Shown: positions 24,421 through 33,036 of the stretch, in pieces
Layout: each line of letters starts with the position of its first letter
Numbering within the stretch: position 1 is the stretch's first letter
DNA from: Phil1 sp040767925
Lineage (GTDB): Bacteria > Bacillota > Clostridia > Christensenellales > CAG-138
Direction of reading: 5' to 3'
Assembly (NCBI GenBank): GCA_040767925.1
Contig: JAXGNN010000001.1
Coordinates: forward strand, 62,001 to 126,000
DNA: 64,000 nucleotides
The notes under the pieces: generated by a model
Databases searched by the model: none
What the model saw: the letters and a program-made list of their open reading frames with translations, nothing else
What the model was told of the DNA's origin: nothing
Made by a program: the position numbers and the translations under genes

Positions 24421-25614
24421 TTACTTGCGCTTGTTGTACCGCTCGATGGCGAGGGCGAGCAGGTCCATCGCGCGCTCGAGGTCCTTGCAGTTGAGCACGT
24501 AGGCAAGGCGCACCTCGTTTTTGCCCATGCCGGGCGTCGCGTAGAAACCGGCGCCAGGAGCGTACATGAGCGTCTCGTTGTTGTCCGAAAAATCGGTGAG
24601 CAGCCAGGTCTGGAACGCGTCCGTGTCGTCGACCGGAAGCTTCGCCATCACGTAGAACGCGCCCTTGGGCTCCTTGCACACGACGCCGGGGATCTGTGAA
24701 AGCTTGCGGTAGATCGTGTCCCTGCGGCACCGGTACTCGTCGCGCACGTCGTTGAAGTATTCCGTGCCCGCGTCGTAAAGCGCGGCAGAGGCGACCTGGT
24801 CGAGCGTCGCCACGGAAAGCCGCGCCTGGCAGAACTTGAGCGCATGCTGCTGGAGGGTCTTGTTGCGCGTGATGAGCGCGCCGATGCGCGCGCCGCAGGC
24901 GCTGAAGCGCTTGGAGACGGAATCGATGATGATCGCGTTCTCCGAGATGTCCGGGAATTCGCCGATGGAGGCGAGTTTTTCCCCGCCGTAGACGAACTCG
25001 CGGTAGACCTCGTCGCCGATGAGGAAGAGATTGTGCTCCCTGGCGATGTCGGCCATGAGGCGCAGCTCCTCGGGCGAGAGCACCGTGCCCGTCGGGTTGC
25101 CGGGGTTGGTGAAGAGGAGGGCGCGCGTATGCTCGTTGATCAGGGGCTCGATCTTCTCGCGCGAAGCGTAATGATAGCCTTCCTCGGCGGTGGTGTGGAT
25201 GGGACGGATGGACGCGCCCGTCGCGTTGACGAACGTGTTGTAGTTGGGATAGAAGGGCTCGGGAACGATGATCTCGTCGCCGTCGTCGAGTATGCAGTTG
25301 AGCGCGATGGTGAGCGCCTCGCTGCCGCCCGTCGTGATGAAAACTTCGCCCGCGCCGTACTCGAGGCCGATGCCGGCGTAGTAGCGCCTGACCGCTTCGA
25401 TCATTTCGGGGATACCGGGAGAGGGCGCATAAGCGAGCACCGGCAGGCGGAAATTGCGCACGGCGTCGAAATAGGCCGGGGGCGTCGCGATGTCGGGCTG
25501 GCCGATGTTCAGATGGTAGATCTTGATGCCCTTCTTATTGGCCTCCACCTGATAGGGGTAGAACTTGCGGATTGGGGACAGGCCGCACTTTTCGATCTTG
25601 CTCGAGAATTTCAT
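24421..25614 (-). CDS. PLP-dependent aminotransferase, class I/II
   Basis: A 397-residue fold-type I aminotransferase resembling aspartate aminotransferases of the I-gamma group. HLNIGQPDIATP opens the substrate domain, TTGGSEALTIAL binds the cofactor phosphate, FTNPGNPTGTVLS carries the PLP-ring asparagine, and the Schiff-base lysine is in DSVSKRFSACGARIG. The C-terminal arginine that grips the substrate carboxylate is in NEVRLAYVL. RBS GGAGGAAA is well placed. It lies 51 bases downstream of VanW copy 2 and may share its promoter. Confidence 0.92.
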   Translation of the reverse strand: MKFSSKIEKCGLSPIRKFYPYQVEANKKGIKIYHLNIGQPDIATPPAYFDAVRNFRLPVLAYAPSPGIPEMIEAVRRYYAGIGLEYGAGEVFITTGGSEALTIALNCILDDGDEIIVPEPFYPNYNTFVNATGASIRPIHTTAEEGYHYASREKIEPLINEHTRALLFTNPGNPTGTVLSPEELRLMADIAREHNLFLIGDEVYREFVYGGEKLASIGEFPDISENAIIIDSVSKRFSACGARIGALITRNKTLQQHALKFCQARLSVATLDQVASAALYDAGTEYFNDVRDEYRCRRDTIYRKLSQIPGVVCKEPKGAFYVMAKLPVDDTDAFQTWLLTDFSDNNETLMYAPGAGFYATPGMGKNEVRLAYVLNCKDLERAMDLLALAIERYNKRK

Positions 25615-25665
25615 GCTTTCCTCCTGCTGATGCTTATTGGTCCGGAAAATCCGGAAAAAACGATC

Positions 25666-27258
25666 TTAGCCGCCCGCGGGCACCGACGTGGGGGAAGGCG
25701 CGGGCGCGCCGCCCGTGCCGAGGATCCTTTCGCCGACCACGGCGTTGTAGGTATCGCGGTAGAGCTTCTCGCTCGACTTGAGCTCCTCGCCGACGTACAT
25801 GTCGCGGTATACGCTCGCCTCAAAGCCCTGCCTTGCCGTGATGGTGTTCTCGACGTAATCAGCGGGTTTGGAGGCGTCGTAGACGATGTTGATGGTGGTT
25901 GTGATGACGCGGTCCACCACGCCGCGCACCCGGTAGGTGACGCCCGGAGGCAGGGGCTTGCCGTAGATGTAGACCGTCACCGTATAATTCGTCCTGTCGC
26001 AATAGGCGAACACATAGAGCGGATCGCCCGTGTTATTGACGAAGCTCAGGCTCTTGCCGCTCTCCACGGTGCCGGTGACGGTGCAGTCGAGCCCTGTGTC
26101 CACATAGCTCGAGGGCCACGAGTGATGCTTGCGCTCGATGACCGATATGCCCTCGATGCCCTCGGCGAGCACCTCCTCGAGCGTGGAGCCGCGCTGCATG
26201 GACGCGCCCGCGCAGAGAAGCGCGTTGTACAGCGTGGTCGACACCTGGCAGATGCCGCCGCCCGCCTGATCTTCATATTGATTGCCGTTGACGATGCCGG
26301 GCGCGAGCGGCCAGCCGTCCGCTTCCGTGCGGGGGCCGATATAGGCGTTGAAGTTGAATTCTTCCTGGTCCCTGACGACCATGCCGTTGAGGAGCGTGCA
26401 GGCGCGCTGGATGTTGCCCACGCGCTTTTCGTTGCGCGCCGCGCTGCTGCCGCCGAAATACGTCTGAAAAGTGGAAACGAGCCCCGTGACCGCCTGCACG
26501 TCCGCGACGGTGGCCGTCGGGCTGACGAAGTCGAGCTTCGGCTCGAGGGAGCCCGCGTAGTTCCCTGTCGCGAGCATGTCGACGATGTCGCGATAGACGG
26601 CGTCCTCATCGAGCATGTAACCGTCCGTCCCCTCGTGGAAGACGAATTCGGGCGCGCCGCTCGTGGTGACGGCGGCGGCGCTCGGCTCGACGGGCGGCGT
26701 GTTGAGCGCCGCGCCGATGGAGGCGAGCTTCTGCCGAAGCGCCGCCTCGTCCGGCACGAAGGTCACGGTATAGGTCCTGCCGTTTTGCAGGACGTCCTCT
26801 TTTTCCTTTTGGTTTTCGACGATGGTGCCGCTGCGCCCGAGGCCGATCGCCTCGGTGAGCACGGCGTCGAGCGTGGAGGTCGCCTTCATGTCCGCGGCGG
26901 TCAGCAGCCAGAGCATGGTGCCGTGGTAGACCGTCACGTTGACGGATTCCATATCGGCCTGCACGGAGGGCAAAAGCGTCCGCCGCGCCTGAGAATACGT
27001 CATGCCGGAAATATCGACGCCGTTGACAGAGACGCCCTCGATGAACGCGCCGTCGTCCTTGAGCGCTTCCATATCGCCCTGCGTGGGTTTATTCGTAAAA
27101 AAGAATATGATAAAGGCGACCGCGAGCGAGAGGGCGAGCGCGCCGAACGCGAGCCTGGCGATCGCGAGCGGGCGGCTGAGCCGGTTGCGCCGCTTTTTTT
27201 GGTTCGTTTTCCTGTTCGCGCCCGCGTTCGCGGCGGGGCGCGCCGTGTACTGATCCAT
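25666..27258 (-). CDS. VanW-family cell-surface protein (copy 2)
   Basis: A 530-residue paralogue of the 17.4 kb gene. It has a basic cytoplasmic tail (NRKTNQKKRRNRLSR), one TM segment (about 39-57), a binding-like region VNGVDISGMTYSQARRTL, the VanW domain with DQAGGGICQVSTTLYNALL, and a Pro/Thr-rich C-terminus. The ATG at 27258 follows GGGGAGAAAC. The proteins share architecture but diverge outside the VanW core, so this is not a recent duplication. Confidence 0.88.
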   Translation of the reverse strand: MDQYTARPAANAGANRKTNQKKRRNRLSRPLAIARLAFGALALSLAVAFIIFFFTNKPTQGDMEALKDDGAFIEGVSVNGVDISGMTYSQARRTLLPSVQADMESVNVTVYHGTMLWLLTAADMKATSTLDAVLTEAIGLGRSGTIVENQKEKEDVLQNGRTYTVTFVPDEAALRQKLASIGAALNTPPVEPSAAAVTTSGAPEFVFHEGTDGYMLDEDAVYRDIVDMLATGNYAGSLEPKLDFVSPTATVADVQAVTGLVSTFQTYFGGSSAARNEKRVGNIQRACTLLNGMVVRDQEEFNFNAYIGPRTEADGWPLAPGIVNGNQYEDQAGGGICQVSTTLYNALLCAGASMQRGSTLEEVLAEGIEGISVIERKHHSWPSSYVDTGLDCTVTGTVESGKSLSFVNNTGDPLYVFAYCDRTNYTVTVYIYGKPLPPGVTYRVRGVVDRVITTTINIVYDASKPADYVENTITARQGFEASVYRDMYVGEELKSSEKLYRDTYNAVVGERILGTGGAPAPSPTSVPAGG

Positions 27259-27284
27259 GTTTCTCCCCTGCCTCACAATTTTTT

Positions 27285-27313
27285 ATTATACAACATGCGC
27301 GGGGCGCCTTCAA
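27285..27313 (-). promoter_or_regulatory. Promoter of VanW copy 2
   Basis: TTGAAG (27308-27313), 17-base spacer, TATAAT (27285-27290). Confidence 0.75.
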
Positions 27314-27365
27314 CCTTGGCGGGTTAATATATTCAAGATCGACATTTGTTTACAATTGGTCGTTC

Positions 27366-27394
27366 TTGTATGTGCGAAATGAAGATAGTATAAT
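27366..27394 (+). promoter_or_regulatory. Promoter of the rnj operon
   Basis: TTGTAT (27366-27371), 17-base spacer, TATAAT (27389-27394), divergent from the VanW copy 2 promoter. Confidence 0.8.
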
Positions 27395-27445
27395 GGTTAC
27401 ATCGTGGGGAAATAGGCTCCCCGCAAAAGAAAGTGAGGAAGCCAT

Positions 27446-29119
27446 TTGGCAAGCAAAGCAAAAGGAAACAAGCTTAAAATAATCCCCCTGGGGGGCGTGG
27501 GCGAGGTCGGAAAGAACATGACCGTGCTCGAGTACGGCAAGGACATGATCGTCGTCGACTGCGGGCTGATTTTCCCGGACGACGACCTGCCCGGAATCGA
27601 CGCCGTGATACCCGACATGTCCTACATCGAGAAGAACGCGGACAAGCTCAAGGGATTCCTGATCACGCACGGCCACGAGGACCACATCGGCGCGCTGCCG
27701 TACGCGCTTCGGCAGTTCAAGGCGCCCGTATACGGCACGAAGCTCACCTGCGCGCTCATCGAGCACAAGCTCGAGGAGGAGAAGATCGCGGACGCGCAGC
27801 TCGTCCCCATCAAGCCCGGGGACAGGGTGCGTTTGGGCTGCTTCAACGTGGAATTCATCAAGACCAGCCACTCCATCGCGGGCGCGTGCGCGCTCGCGAT
27901 CATCACGCCCGCGGGCACGGTCATCCACACGGGCGACTTCAAGGTGGATTATACTCCGCTCGACAACGAGCCCATCGACATCGTGCGCTTCGCGTACTAC
28001 GGCTCGCGCGGCGTGCTCGCGCTCATGTCGGACAGCACCAACGCGGAGCTTGCCGGCCACACGCTCTCCGAGCGGGAGATCGGCAGGACCTTCGAGCACT
28101 ATTTCGACATCGCGGACGGGCGCGTCATCGTCGCGACCTTCGCCTCGAACATCTATCGCATCCAGCAGATCGCGGACGTCGCGATCTCCTTCGGGCGCGT
28201 GATCTGCTTCCAGGGGCGCAGCATGGTAAATATCGCAAGGGTCGCCACGGAGCTCGGGTACCTGAGCATCCCCGAGGACAAGATCGTCGAGATCGACAAG
28301 CTCGGCCGCATCCAGGACGACAAGGTCTGCGTCATCACGACGGGCAGCCAGGGCGAGCCCATGAGCGGGCTTTTCCGCATGGCGAACTCTTCCCACAGGC
28401 TCAACATCGGCCGGGGGGACACGGTCATCATCTCCGCCTCGGCCATCCCGGGCAACGAGATCGGCGTGAGCCGCGTCATCAACCAGCTCTATCAAAAGGG
28501 CGCGAAGGTCGTGTACGACCGCATGGCGGACGTGCACGTTTCCGGCCACGCGCGGCGCGAGGAGCTGCGGCTGATGTTCACGCTCACGAAGCCCAAGTAT
28601 TTCATCCCCGTGCACGGCGAGGCGCGCCAGCTTTACATGCACGCCGAGCTCGCGCAGGAGATGGGCATTCCCGAAAGGAACATCGTCGTGCCGGAAATCG
28701 GGGATGTGATCGAGCTGACCCGCAGCAGCATCAAGCAGGGGACCGGCGTGCACGCGGGCAGCGTGATGATCGACGGCGGCAGCGTGGGCGAGGTCGGGGA
28801 CGCGATTCTGAAGGACCGCCGCCAGCTCGCGGAGGACGGGCTGTTCACGGTGGTGATCCCGCTCAAGAAGAGCACGGGCGAGCTCATCGGCGCGCCGGAG
28901 ATCATCTCGCGCGGCTTCATCTACGTCAAGAACTCGGAGGAGCTCATGGCCAGCTCCCGCGCGCTCGTGAGCGAGCTTGCGGGGAAGTTCGCCCAGTCGC
29001 ACAAGTCCGAATGGAGCGGCATCAAGAACGGCATCCGCGGCGCGCTCAAAAACGAGCTTTATAATAAAACCAAGCGCACGCCGATCATACTGCCGATCAT
29101 CATCGAGATCGACCTGTAA
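27446..29119 (+). CDS. rnj: Ribonuclease J
   Basis: A 557-residue metallo-beta-lactamase/beta-CASP nuclease with 5'-exonuclease and endonuclease activity on RNA. The zinc motif HGHEDHIG lies at 75-82. Further marks are HTGDFKVDYTP, TTGSQGEPMSG and the C-terminal PVHGEARQ. TTG at 27446 is the start, seven bases after GTGAGGAAG. It leads an apparent rnj-ylbF-mltG-sigK run. YlbF follows after 12 bases; YlbF-family proteins are known partners of RNA decay enzymes. Confidence 0.95.
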   Translation: MASKAKGNKLKIIPLGGVGEVGKNMTVLEYGKDMIVVDCGLIFPDDDLPGIDAVIPDMSYIEKNADKLKGFLITHGHEDHIGALPYALRQFKAPVYGTKLTCALIEHKLEEEKIADAQLVPIKPGDRVRLGCFNVEFIKTSHSIAGACALAIITPAGTVIHTGDFKVDYTPLDNEPIDIVRFAYYGSRGVLALMSDSTNAELAGHTLSEREIGRTFEHYFDIADGRVIVATFASNIYRIQQIADVAISFGRVICFQGRSMVNIARVATELGYLSIPEDKIVEIDKLGRIQDDKVCVITTGSQGEPMSGLFRMANSSHRLNIGRGDTVIISASAIPGNEIGVSRVINQLYQKGAKVVYDRMADVHVSGHARREELRLMFTLTKPKYFIPVHGEARQLYMHAELAQEMGIPERNIVVPEIGDVIELTRSSIKQGTGVHAGSVMIDGGSVGEVGDAILKDRRQLAEDGLFTVVIPLKKSTGELIGAPEIISRGFIYVKNSEELMASSRALVSELAGKFAQSHKSEWSGIKNGIRGALKNELYNKTKRTPIILPIIIEIDL

Positions 29120-29131
29120 GGAGGGGATTCC

Positions 29132-29473
29132 ATGGTTTACGACAAGGCGCGCGAGCTCGCGAAAATGCTCGCGGCGAGCGAGGAGTACAAGGCGCATCAG
29201 GACGCGCAGGCGAGGGCCTTCGCGAACGAAACCACAAAGGCGCTTTTGAAGGAATACCACGCGCTGCGCATCCGCGCGCAGGCCTCCGCCGTCTCCGGCA
29301 AAAAGGACGACGAATGCATGGAGCGGCTCCAGAAGATCGGCGAGGTGCTCCAGCTCAATAAGGACGCCTCGGATTATCTCATCGCGGAATACAGGCTCAA
29401 CATCATGCTCGGCGACGTGTATAAGATACTCGCCGAAGGGCTTGATTTAAACCTCGACGTGCTGGACGCGTAA
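29132..29473 (+). CDS. YlbF/YmcA-family regulator
   Basis: A 113-residue all-helical protein (MVYDKARELAKMLAASEEYK, later LNIMLGDVYKILAEGLDL) matching the Com_YlbF family. In Bacillus the YlbF-YmcA-YaaT complex assists RNase Y-dependent RNA maturation and affects competence, biofilm and sporulation. Only one family member is visible here. AAGGAGG lies upstream, 12 bases after rnj and 9 before mltG. Confidence 0.85.
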   Translation: MVYDKARELAKMLAASEEYKAHQDAQARAFANETTKALLKEYHALRIRAQASAVSGKKDDECMERLQKIGEVLQLNKDASDYLIAEYRLNIMLGDVYKILAEGLDLNLDVLDA

Positions 29474-29482
29474 GGAAAAAAC

Positions 29483-30682
29483 ATGGAGGACGAAATCAGA
29501 AAATCGCGCGAAAGAGCCGCGCGGGAACGGAAAAAGGGCAGAAAACAGGCCTCGGCGCGCCTCTGGAGAGTGCTTCGGCCCGCCTGCGTGCTGCTGTTGA
29601 GCCTCGCGCTCGCCTTCGCGGTCCTTTTCGCGGCCTACCGCTTCGTGATGAACCGCTTCTTTTCGCCCGTGGACATCGACGACGCGACGCCCATCACCGT
29701 CACCATCAGCGCGGGTTCCGGCGCGTCCTCCATCGCCAAAAAGCTCTATGAGGCGGGCGGTGTGGACGAGGACGGGAACCTCCTGTCGCCCGGGCTCATC
29801 TCGAGCAAGACCGTATTTAAGATCTACGTCGACTTCACGGGCAAATCCGACAAGCTCAAGGCCGGCACCTACGTGCTTTCGCGCAACATGGACGTGAGCC
29901 AGATCGTCGACGCGCTCTGCGCGCCCACGGCGCCGCGCACGACCCTCAAGCTCGTCGTCACGGAAGGCATGACGGTCGAGCAGATCGCCGCGAAGCTCGT
30001 CTCCCTCGGCGTGCTCCCCTCGCGGGAGGAGTTTTTGAGCCTGTGCAAAACGGGGGAAGCGTTCGCTGATTACGCCTTCGTCGCCGCCATCGCGGACGAA
30101 ACCGACCCCGAGCAGGCGCGCGACTACGCGCTCGAGGGCTATCTCTTCCCGGCCACGTACGACATTTACTCCGACGAGTCGGCGAAATCCATCATCAACC
30201 GGATGCTCTTCCATTTCAGCGAGATGGTGACGGACGAATACGCCGCGCGCGCCGGGGAGCTCGGCTTGAGCGTGGACGGCCTCATCGCCCTCGCCTCGTG
30301 CATCGAGAAGGAGGCGAAGGTGGACGTCGACTTCGCGAAGGTTTCGGCGGTGTTCCACCTCCGGCTCGAGCGCGGCATGAAGCTGCAGTCCGACGCGACG
30401 CTCAAGTACATCTTCAAAACCGCCGAGGACATCACCTTCACCGACGAGCAGATGGCGAACCCCTCCAAGTACAACACCTACGCCCATCAAGGGCTGCCGC
30501 TCGGGCCCATCTGCAACCCGGGTCTTCGCGCGATCAAGGCCGCGCTCTTCCCCGACGAGGAGACTATGGATGAAGGCTACCTCTACTTCTGCCTGACGGA
30601 TAAGGAGAGCGGTGCGCTCGTCTATGCCAAAACGCTGGACGAGCACAAGGCCAACACCGAAAAGTTCAAGCCGTTCTGGTGA
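29483..30682 (+). CDS. mltG: Endolytic murein transglycosylase MltG
   Basis: A 399-residue membrane-anchored enzyme that cleaves nascent glycan strands and sets their length. It has a basic N-terminus, a TM segment (about 33-53), a LysM-like region (about 70-160) and the YceG catalytic domain. Signature pieces are ALEGYLFPATYDI, ASCIEKEAK with the catalytic glutamate (E275), LQSDATLKY, YNTYAHQGLPLGPI and a C-terminal FKPFW. The usual PPGPI is LGPI here, a minor variation. Confidence 0.93.
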   Translation: MEDEIRKSRERAARERKKGRKQASARLWRVLRPACVLLLSLALAFAVLFAAYRFVMNRFFSPVDIDDATPITVTISAGSGASSIAKKLYEAGGVDEDGNLLSPGLISSKTVFKIYVDFTGKSDKLKAGTYVLSRNMDVSQIVDALCAPTAPRTTLKLVVTEGMTVEQIAAKLVSLGVLPSREEFLSLCKTGEAFADYAFVAAIADETDPEQARDYALEGYLFPATYDIYSDESAKSIINRMLFHFSEMVTDEYAARAGELGLSVDGLIALASCIEKEAKVDVDFAKVSAVFHLRLERGMKLQSDATLKYIFKTAEDITFTDEQMANPSKYNTYAHQGLPLGPICNPGLRAIKAALFPDEETMDEGYLYFCLTDKESGALVYAKTLDEHKANTEKFKPFW

Positions 30683-30746
30683 GAATGGCGGCAACTTTTC
30701 GCGCGGTTGGGCATATCCTGTTACACCGATGTTCAGGAGGCGGGAT

Positions 30747-31445
30747 ATGCTCGAACTTTTTTTGGCGCTGCTTCAAAAGCTGTTTCTGTTTACGGGCTAC
30801 GTCGCCCAAGGGAGCTCCTTCCCGGAACCTCTCTCCGCGGAGGAGGAAACCACCTATCTCGAGCGGATGGCGCGGGGGGACATGGCGGCGCGCTGCAAGC
30901 TGATCGAACACAACCTGAGGCTCGTCGCGCACATCGCGAAAAAGTACGCCTCTCCCAAGCGGGACAACGACGACCTCATCTCCATCGGCACGGTGGGACT
31001 CATAAAGGCCGTGTCGACGTTCGATAAGGAAAAGAGCAGCACGCTCGCGACTTACGCCTCGCGCTGCATCGAAAACGAAATCCTGATGTCGCTTCGGGCG
31101 GAGAAGAAGCGCGGCTGCGAAATCTCCCTCTCCGAACCCATCGGCTCCGACGGGGACGGCAACGACATTTCCCTCTCCGAGGTGCTTGGGAGCGATCCCG
31201 ACCAGGTGATGCACGACGCGGAAAAATCCATCATCGCCTCGCAGCTCGCCTGCGCCATCGAGGGCGCGCTCACCCCGCGGGAAAAAACGGTCATCCGCTA
31301 CCGCTACGGGCTCGTGGGCAACAGGTGCCTCGCGCAAAGGGAGGTCGCGAAGCTCTTGGGCATCTCGAGGAGCTACGTGTCGCGCCTTGAAAAGAAAGCG
31401 CTCCAGAAGCTGAACTGCTATTTCGAGCGCTCCGTGGGCAGATAA
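30747..31445 (+). CDS. sigK: Late mother-cell sporulation sigma factor (pro-sigma-K)
   Basis: A 232-residue sigma-70 protein. A hydrophobic N-terminal pro-sequence (MLELFLALLQKLFLFTGYVA) is typical of membrane-held pro-sigma-K. Region 2 reads LIEHNLRLVAHIAKKY and DLISIGTVGLIKAV, and region 4 ends in EVAKLLGISRSYVSRLEKKA. The gene is intact and not split by a skin element. The ATG at 30747 follows CAGGAGG. It proves a complete late sporulation programme and makes the sigma-K-like site at 11785 credible. Confidence 0.94.
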   Translation: MLELFLALLQKLFLFTGYVAQGSSFPEPLSAEEETTYLERMARGDMAARCKLIEHNLRLVAHIAKKYASPKRDNDDLISIGTVGLIKAVSTFDKEKSSTLATYASRCIENEILMSLRAEKKRGCEISLSEPIGSDGDGNDISLSEVLGSDPDQVMHDAEKSIIASQLACAIEGALTPREKTVIRYRYGLVGNRCLAQREVAKLLGISRSYVSRLEKKALQKLNCYFERSVGR

Positions 31446-31460
31446 TAACGCCGCCAAAGC

Positions 31461-31482
31461 CGGTTTTCCCGAGAGAAAACCC
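31461..31482 (+). terminator. Possible terminator after sigK
   Basis: GGTTTTC (31462-31468) pairs with GAAAACC (31475-31481). The stem is short and no U-run follows, so this is weak. Confidence 0.3.
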
Positions 31483-31573
31483 GTCTGACCATACGGAACC
31501 CAAAATACGGTGGAAAAAAGCTCTCGGCCTGCCGCGCAAATGCCGCAAACAGGCATTTGCGGAAACAAAAGGC

Positions 31574-31603
31574 TTGTGTTGCCGGCGGACGGCGTGGTAT
31601 TAT
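31574..31603 (+). promoter_or_regulatory. Probable promoter of efp
   Basis: TTGTGT (31574-31579), 18-base spacer, TATTAT (31598-31603). An overlapping TTGCCG-N16-TATATT alternative also exists. Confidence 0.5.
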
Positions 31604-31679
31604 ATTCAGTGGTATTTTGTATCGCTGCCGGCCAAGGGCCGGATGAAACTCATACACATTTGCTTTGGAGGTTATTTTT

Positions 31680-32237
31680 ATGCTGATGGCCGGTGATTTC
31701 AGAAAGGGCATCACGGTAGAGATCGACGGGAACGTTTGGGCCATTACCGATTTCCAGCACGTGAAGCCCGGAAAAGGCGCGGCTTTCGTTCGTACAAGGC
31801 TCAAGAACGTCATGACGGGCGCCGTGCTCGAGCGCACCTTCAATCCGGCGGACAAGTATCCCAGAGCCCACATCGAAACCAAGGAGATGCAGTATCTCTA
31901 CAACGACGGCGAGCTGTATTACTTCATGGATACGGAAACGTACGAGCAGCTCCCCCTCAATCACGACGCGGTCGAGGACGCCATCAATTTCATCGTCGAG
32001 AACCAGAACGTGAGCATCCGCTTCTTCAAAGGCAACGCGTTCTCGGTCGAAGCGCCCAACTTCGTCGAGCTCACCATCGCCGAGACCGAGCCGGGCTTCC
32101 GCGGGGATACCGCGACCGGCACCACGAAGCCCGCCGTGCTCGAAACCGGATACAAAATCAACGTGCCCCTTTTCGTCAACCAGGGCGACAGGATCCGCGT
32201 GGATACCCGCACCGGCGAATACATGGAGCGCGTGTGA
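31680..32237 (+). CDS. efp: Translation elongation factor P
   Basis: A 185-residue protein, the canonical EF-P length. Three beta-barrel domains are apparent: residues 1-65 with the modified lysine in HVKPGKGAAF (K32, the position modified in Bacillus EF-P), a middle OB fold, and a C-terminal domain with ETGYKINVPLFVNQGDRIRV and DTRTGEYMERV. EF-P relieves ribosome stalling at polyproline. Several proline-rich proteins are encoded in this window (the kinase at 33.0 kb, the exported protein at 39.5 kb). No modification enzyme is visible. RBS GGAGG. Confidence 0.96.
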   Translation: MLMAGDFRKGITVEIDGNVWAITDFQHVKPGKGAAFVRTRLKNVMTGAVLERTFNPADKYPRAHIETKEMQYLYNDGELYYFMDTETYEQLPLNHDAVEDAINFIVENQNVSIRFFKGNAFSVEAPNFVELTIAETEPGFRGDTATGTTKPAVLETGYKINVPLFVNQGDRIRVDTRTGEYMERV

Positions 32238-32278
32238 GGCAACCTTACCCCAAACATTAAAATAACTGGGAGGTTCAT

Positions 32279-32674
32279 ATGGGATACGCAAAGGAAAAGG
32301 TCGCTTATCTGCGCGGCGTCGCGGACGGCATGGAACTTGGGGACGATAAATACGCGAAATTGCTGCGCCTGATCATCGAGACCCTCGACGAGATGGCTGA
32401 TACGCTCGACGAGACCGAGGAAGCCATCATCGACATGGACGAGTGCATCGACGATATGTGCGACGAGCTTTCCGACATCGACGAGTGCCTCGACGCGCTG
32501 CTCGACGGCGACGACGAAGATGACGAGGACGACGATTTCATCGAGCTTGAGTGCCCGCACTGCGGCGAGACGGTCTATTTCGACCAGTCCATGCTCGAGG
32601 GGGACGAGCCCCTGATCTGCCCGAGCTGCAACGAGCCCGTCATCCCCGAGCTTTCCAAGGAAGACGACGAGTGA
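32279..32674 (+). CDS. CD1247-type acidic protein with C-terminal zinc ribbon
   Basis: A 131-residue, very acidic protein. The N-terminal half is a heptad-like helix (YAKEKVAYLRGVADGMEL, then repeated DETEEAI and DECIDDM). The middle is a run of D/E. The C-terminus has CPHCGE and CPSCNE, a four-cysteine zinc ribbon. The pattern fits the CD1247 N-terminal-domain proteins of Clostridia, whose function is unknown. A terminator follows at 32721. Confidence 0.8.
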   Translation: MGYAKEKVAYLRGVADGMELGDDKYAKLLRLIIETLDEMADTLDETEEAIIDMDECIDDMCDELSDIDECLDALLDGDDEDDEDDDFIELECPHCGETVYFDQSMLEGDEPLICPSCNEPVIPELSKEDDE

Positions 32675-32720
32675 ACCTCCGGCGAGCGTCGTAAAACCCG
32701 GATTGAATATGCATTCAAGG

Positions 32721-32748
32721 CGCGGCCGCATGACGCGGCCGCGTTTTT
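32721..32748 (+). terminator. Rho-independent terminator after the zinc-ribbon gene
   Basis: CGCGGCCGC (32721-32729) and GCGGCCGCG (32735-32743) form a 9-bp stem followed by TTTTTG. Of the remaining gene-free bases to 33036 only the promoter at 32967 is recognisable. Confidence 0.88.
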
Positions 32749-32966
32749 GTCGTCTCTTTGCCGGCTCGGGAAATCCTGGAAAACTTCAAGCTATAAATAA
32801 GTACTCCCTTTTTATATCTGATAAAATATACGGGTGGCCTGGCAACTGCCGGAAACAGCAAAATCGTGCGATACACTACCCCGCCGACCCCTCATCGCGG
32901 CTTATCGTAGCGCATACCGACATCTGAAACGCTTATGCCGCGCTTGATAAATTCTTGTCTGAAAGG

Positions 32967-32995
32967 ATGACATCGGGCGCAAAATGCAATATAAT
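32967..32995 (+). promoter_or_regulatory. Promoter of the Ser/Thr kinase gene
   Basis: ATGACA (32967-32972), 17-base spacer, TATAAT (32990-32995). A second TATAAT nearer the start (about 33011) lacks a good -35. Confidence 0.6.
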
Positions 32996-33036
32996 GAGTT
33001 ATAAATTGTCTATAATTACAGATTCCGGAGGTTGTC

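Noticed and set aside
24844..27327. An 827-codon plus-strand frame
   Set aside because: Antisense to the aminotransferase and VanW genes, which have clear motifs and ribosome binding sites; the frame has none.
27350..29260. A 636-codon minus-strand frame
   Set aside because: Antisense shadow of RNase J; same compositional artefact.
30747..31445. Possible sigK split by a skin element
   Set aside because: The reading frame is continuous over 232 residues with all sigma regions.
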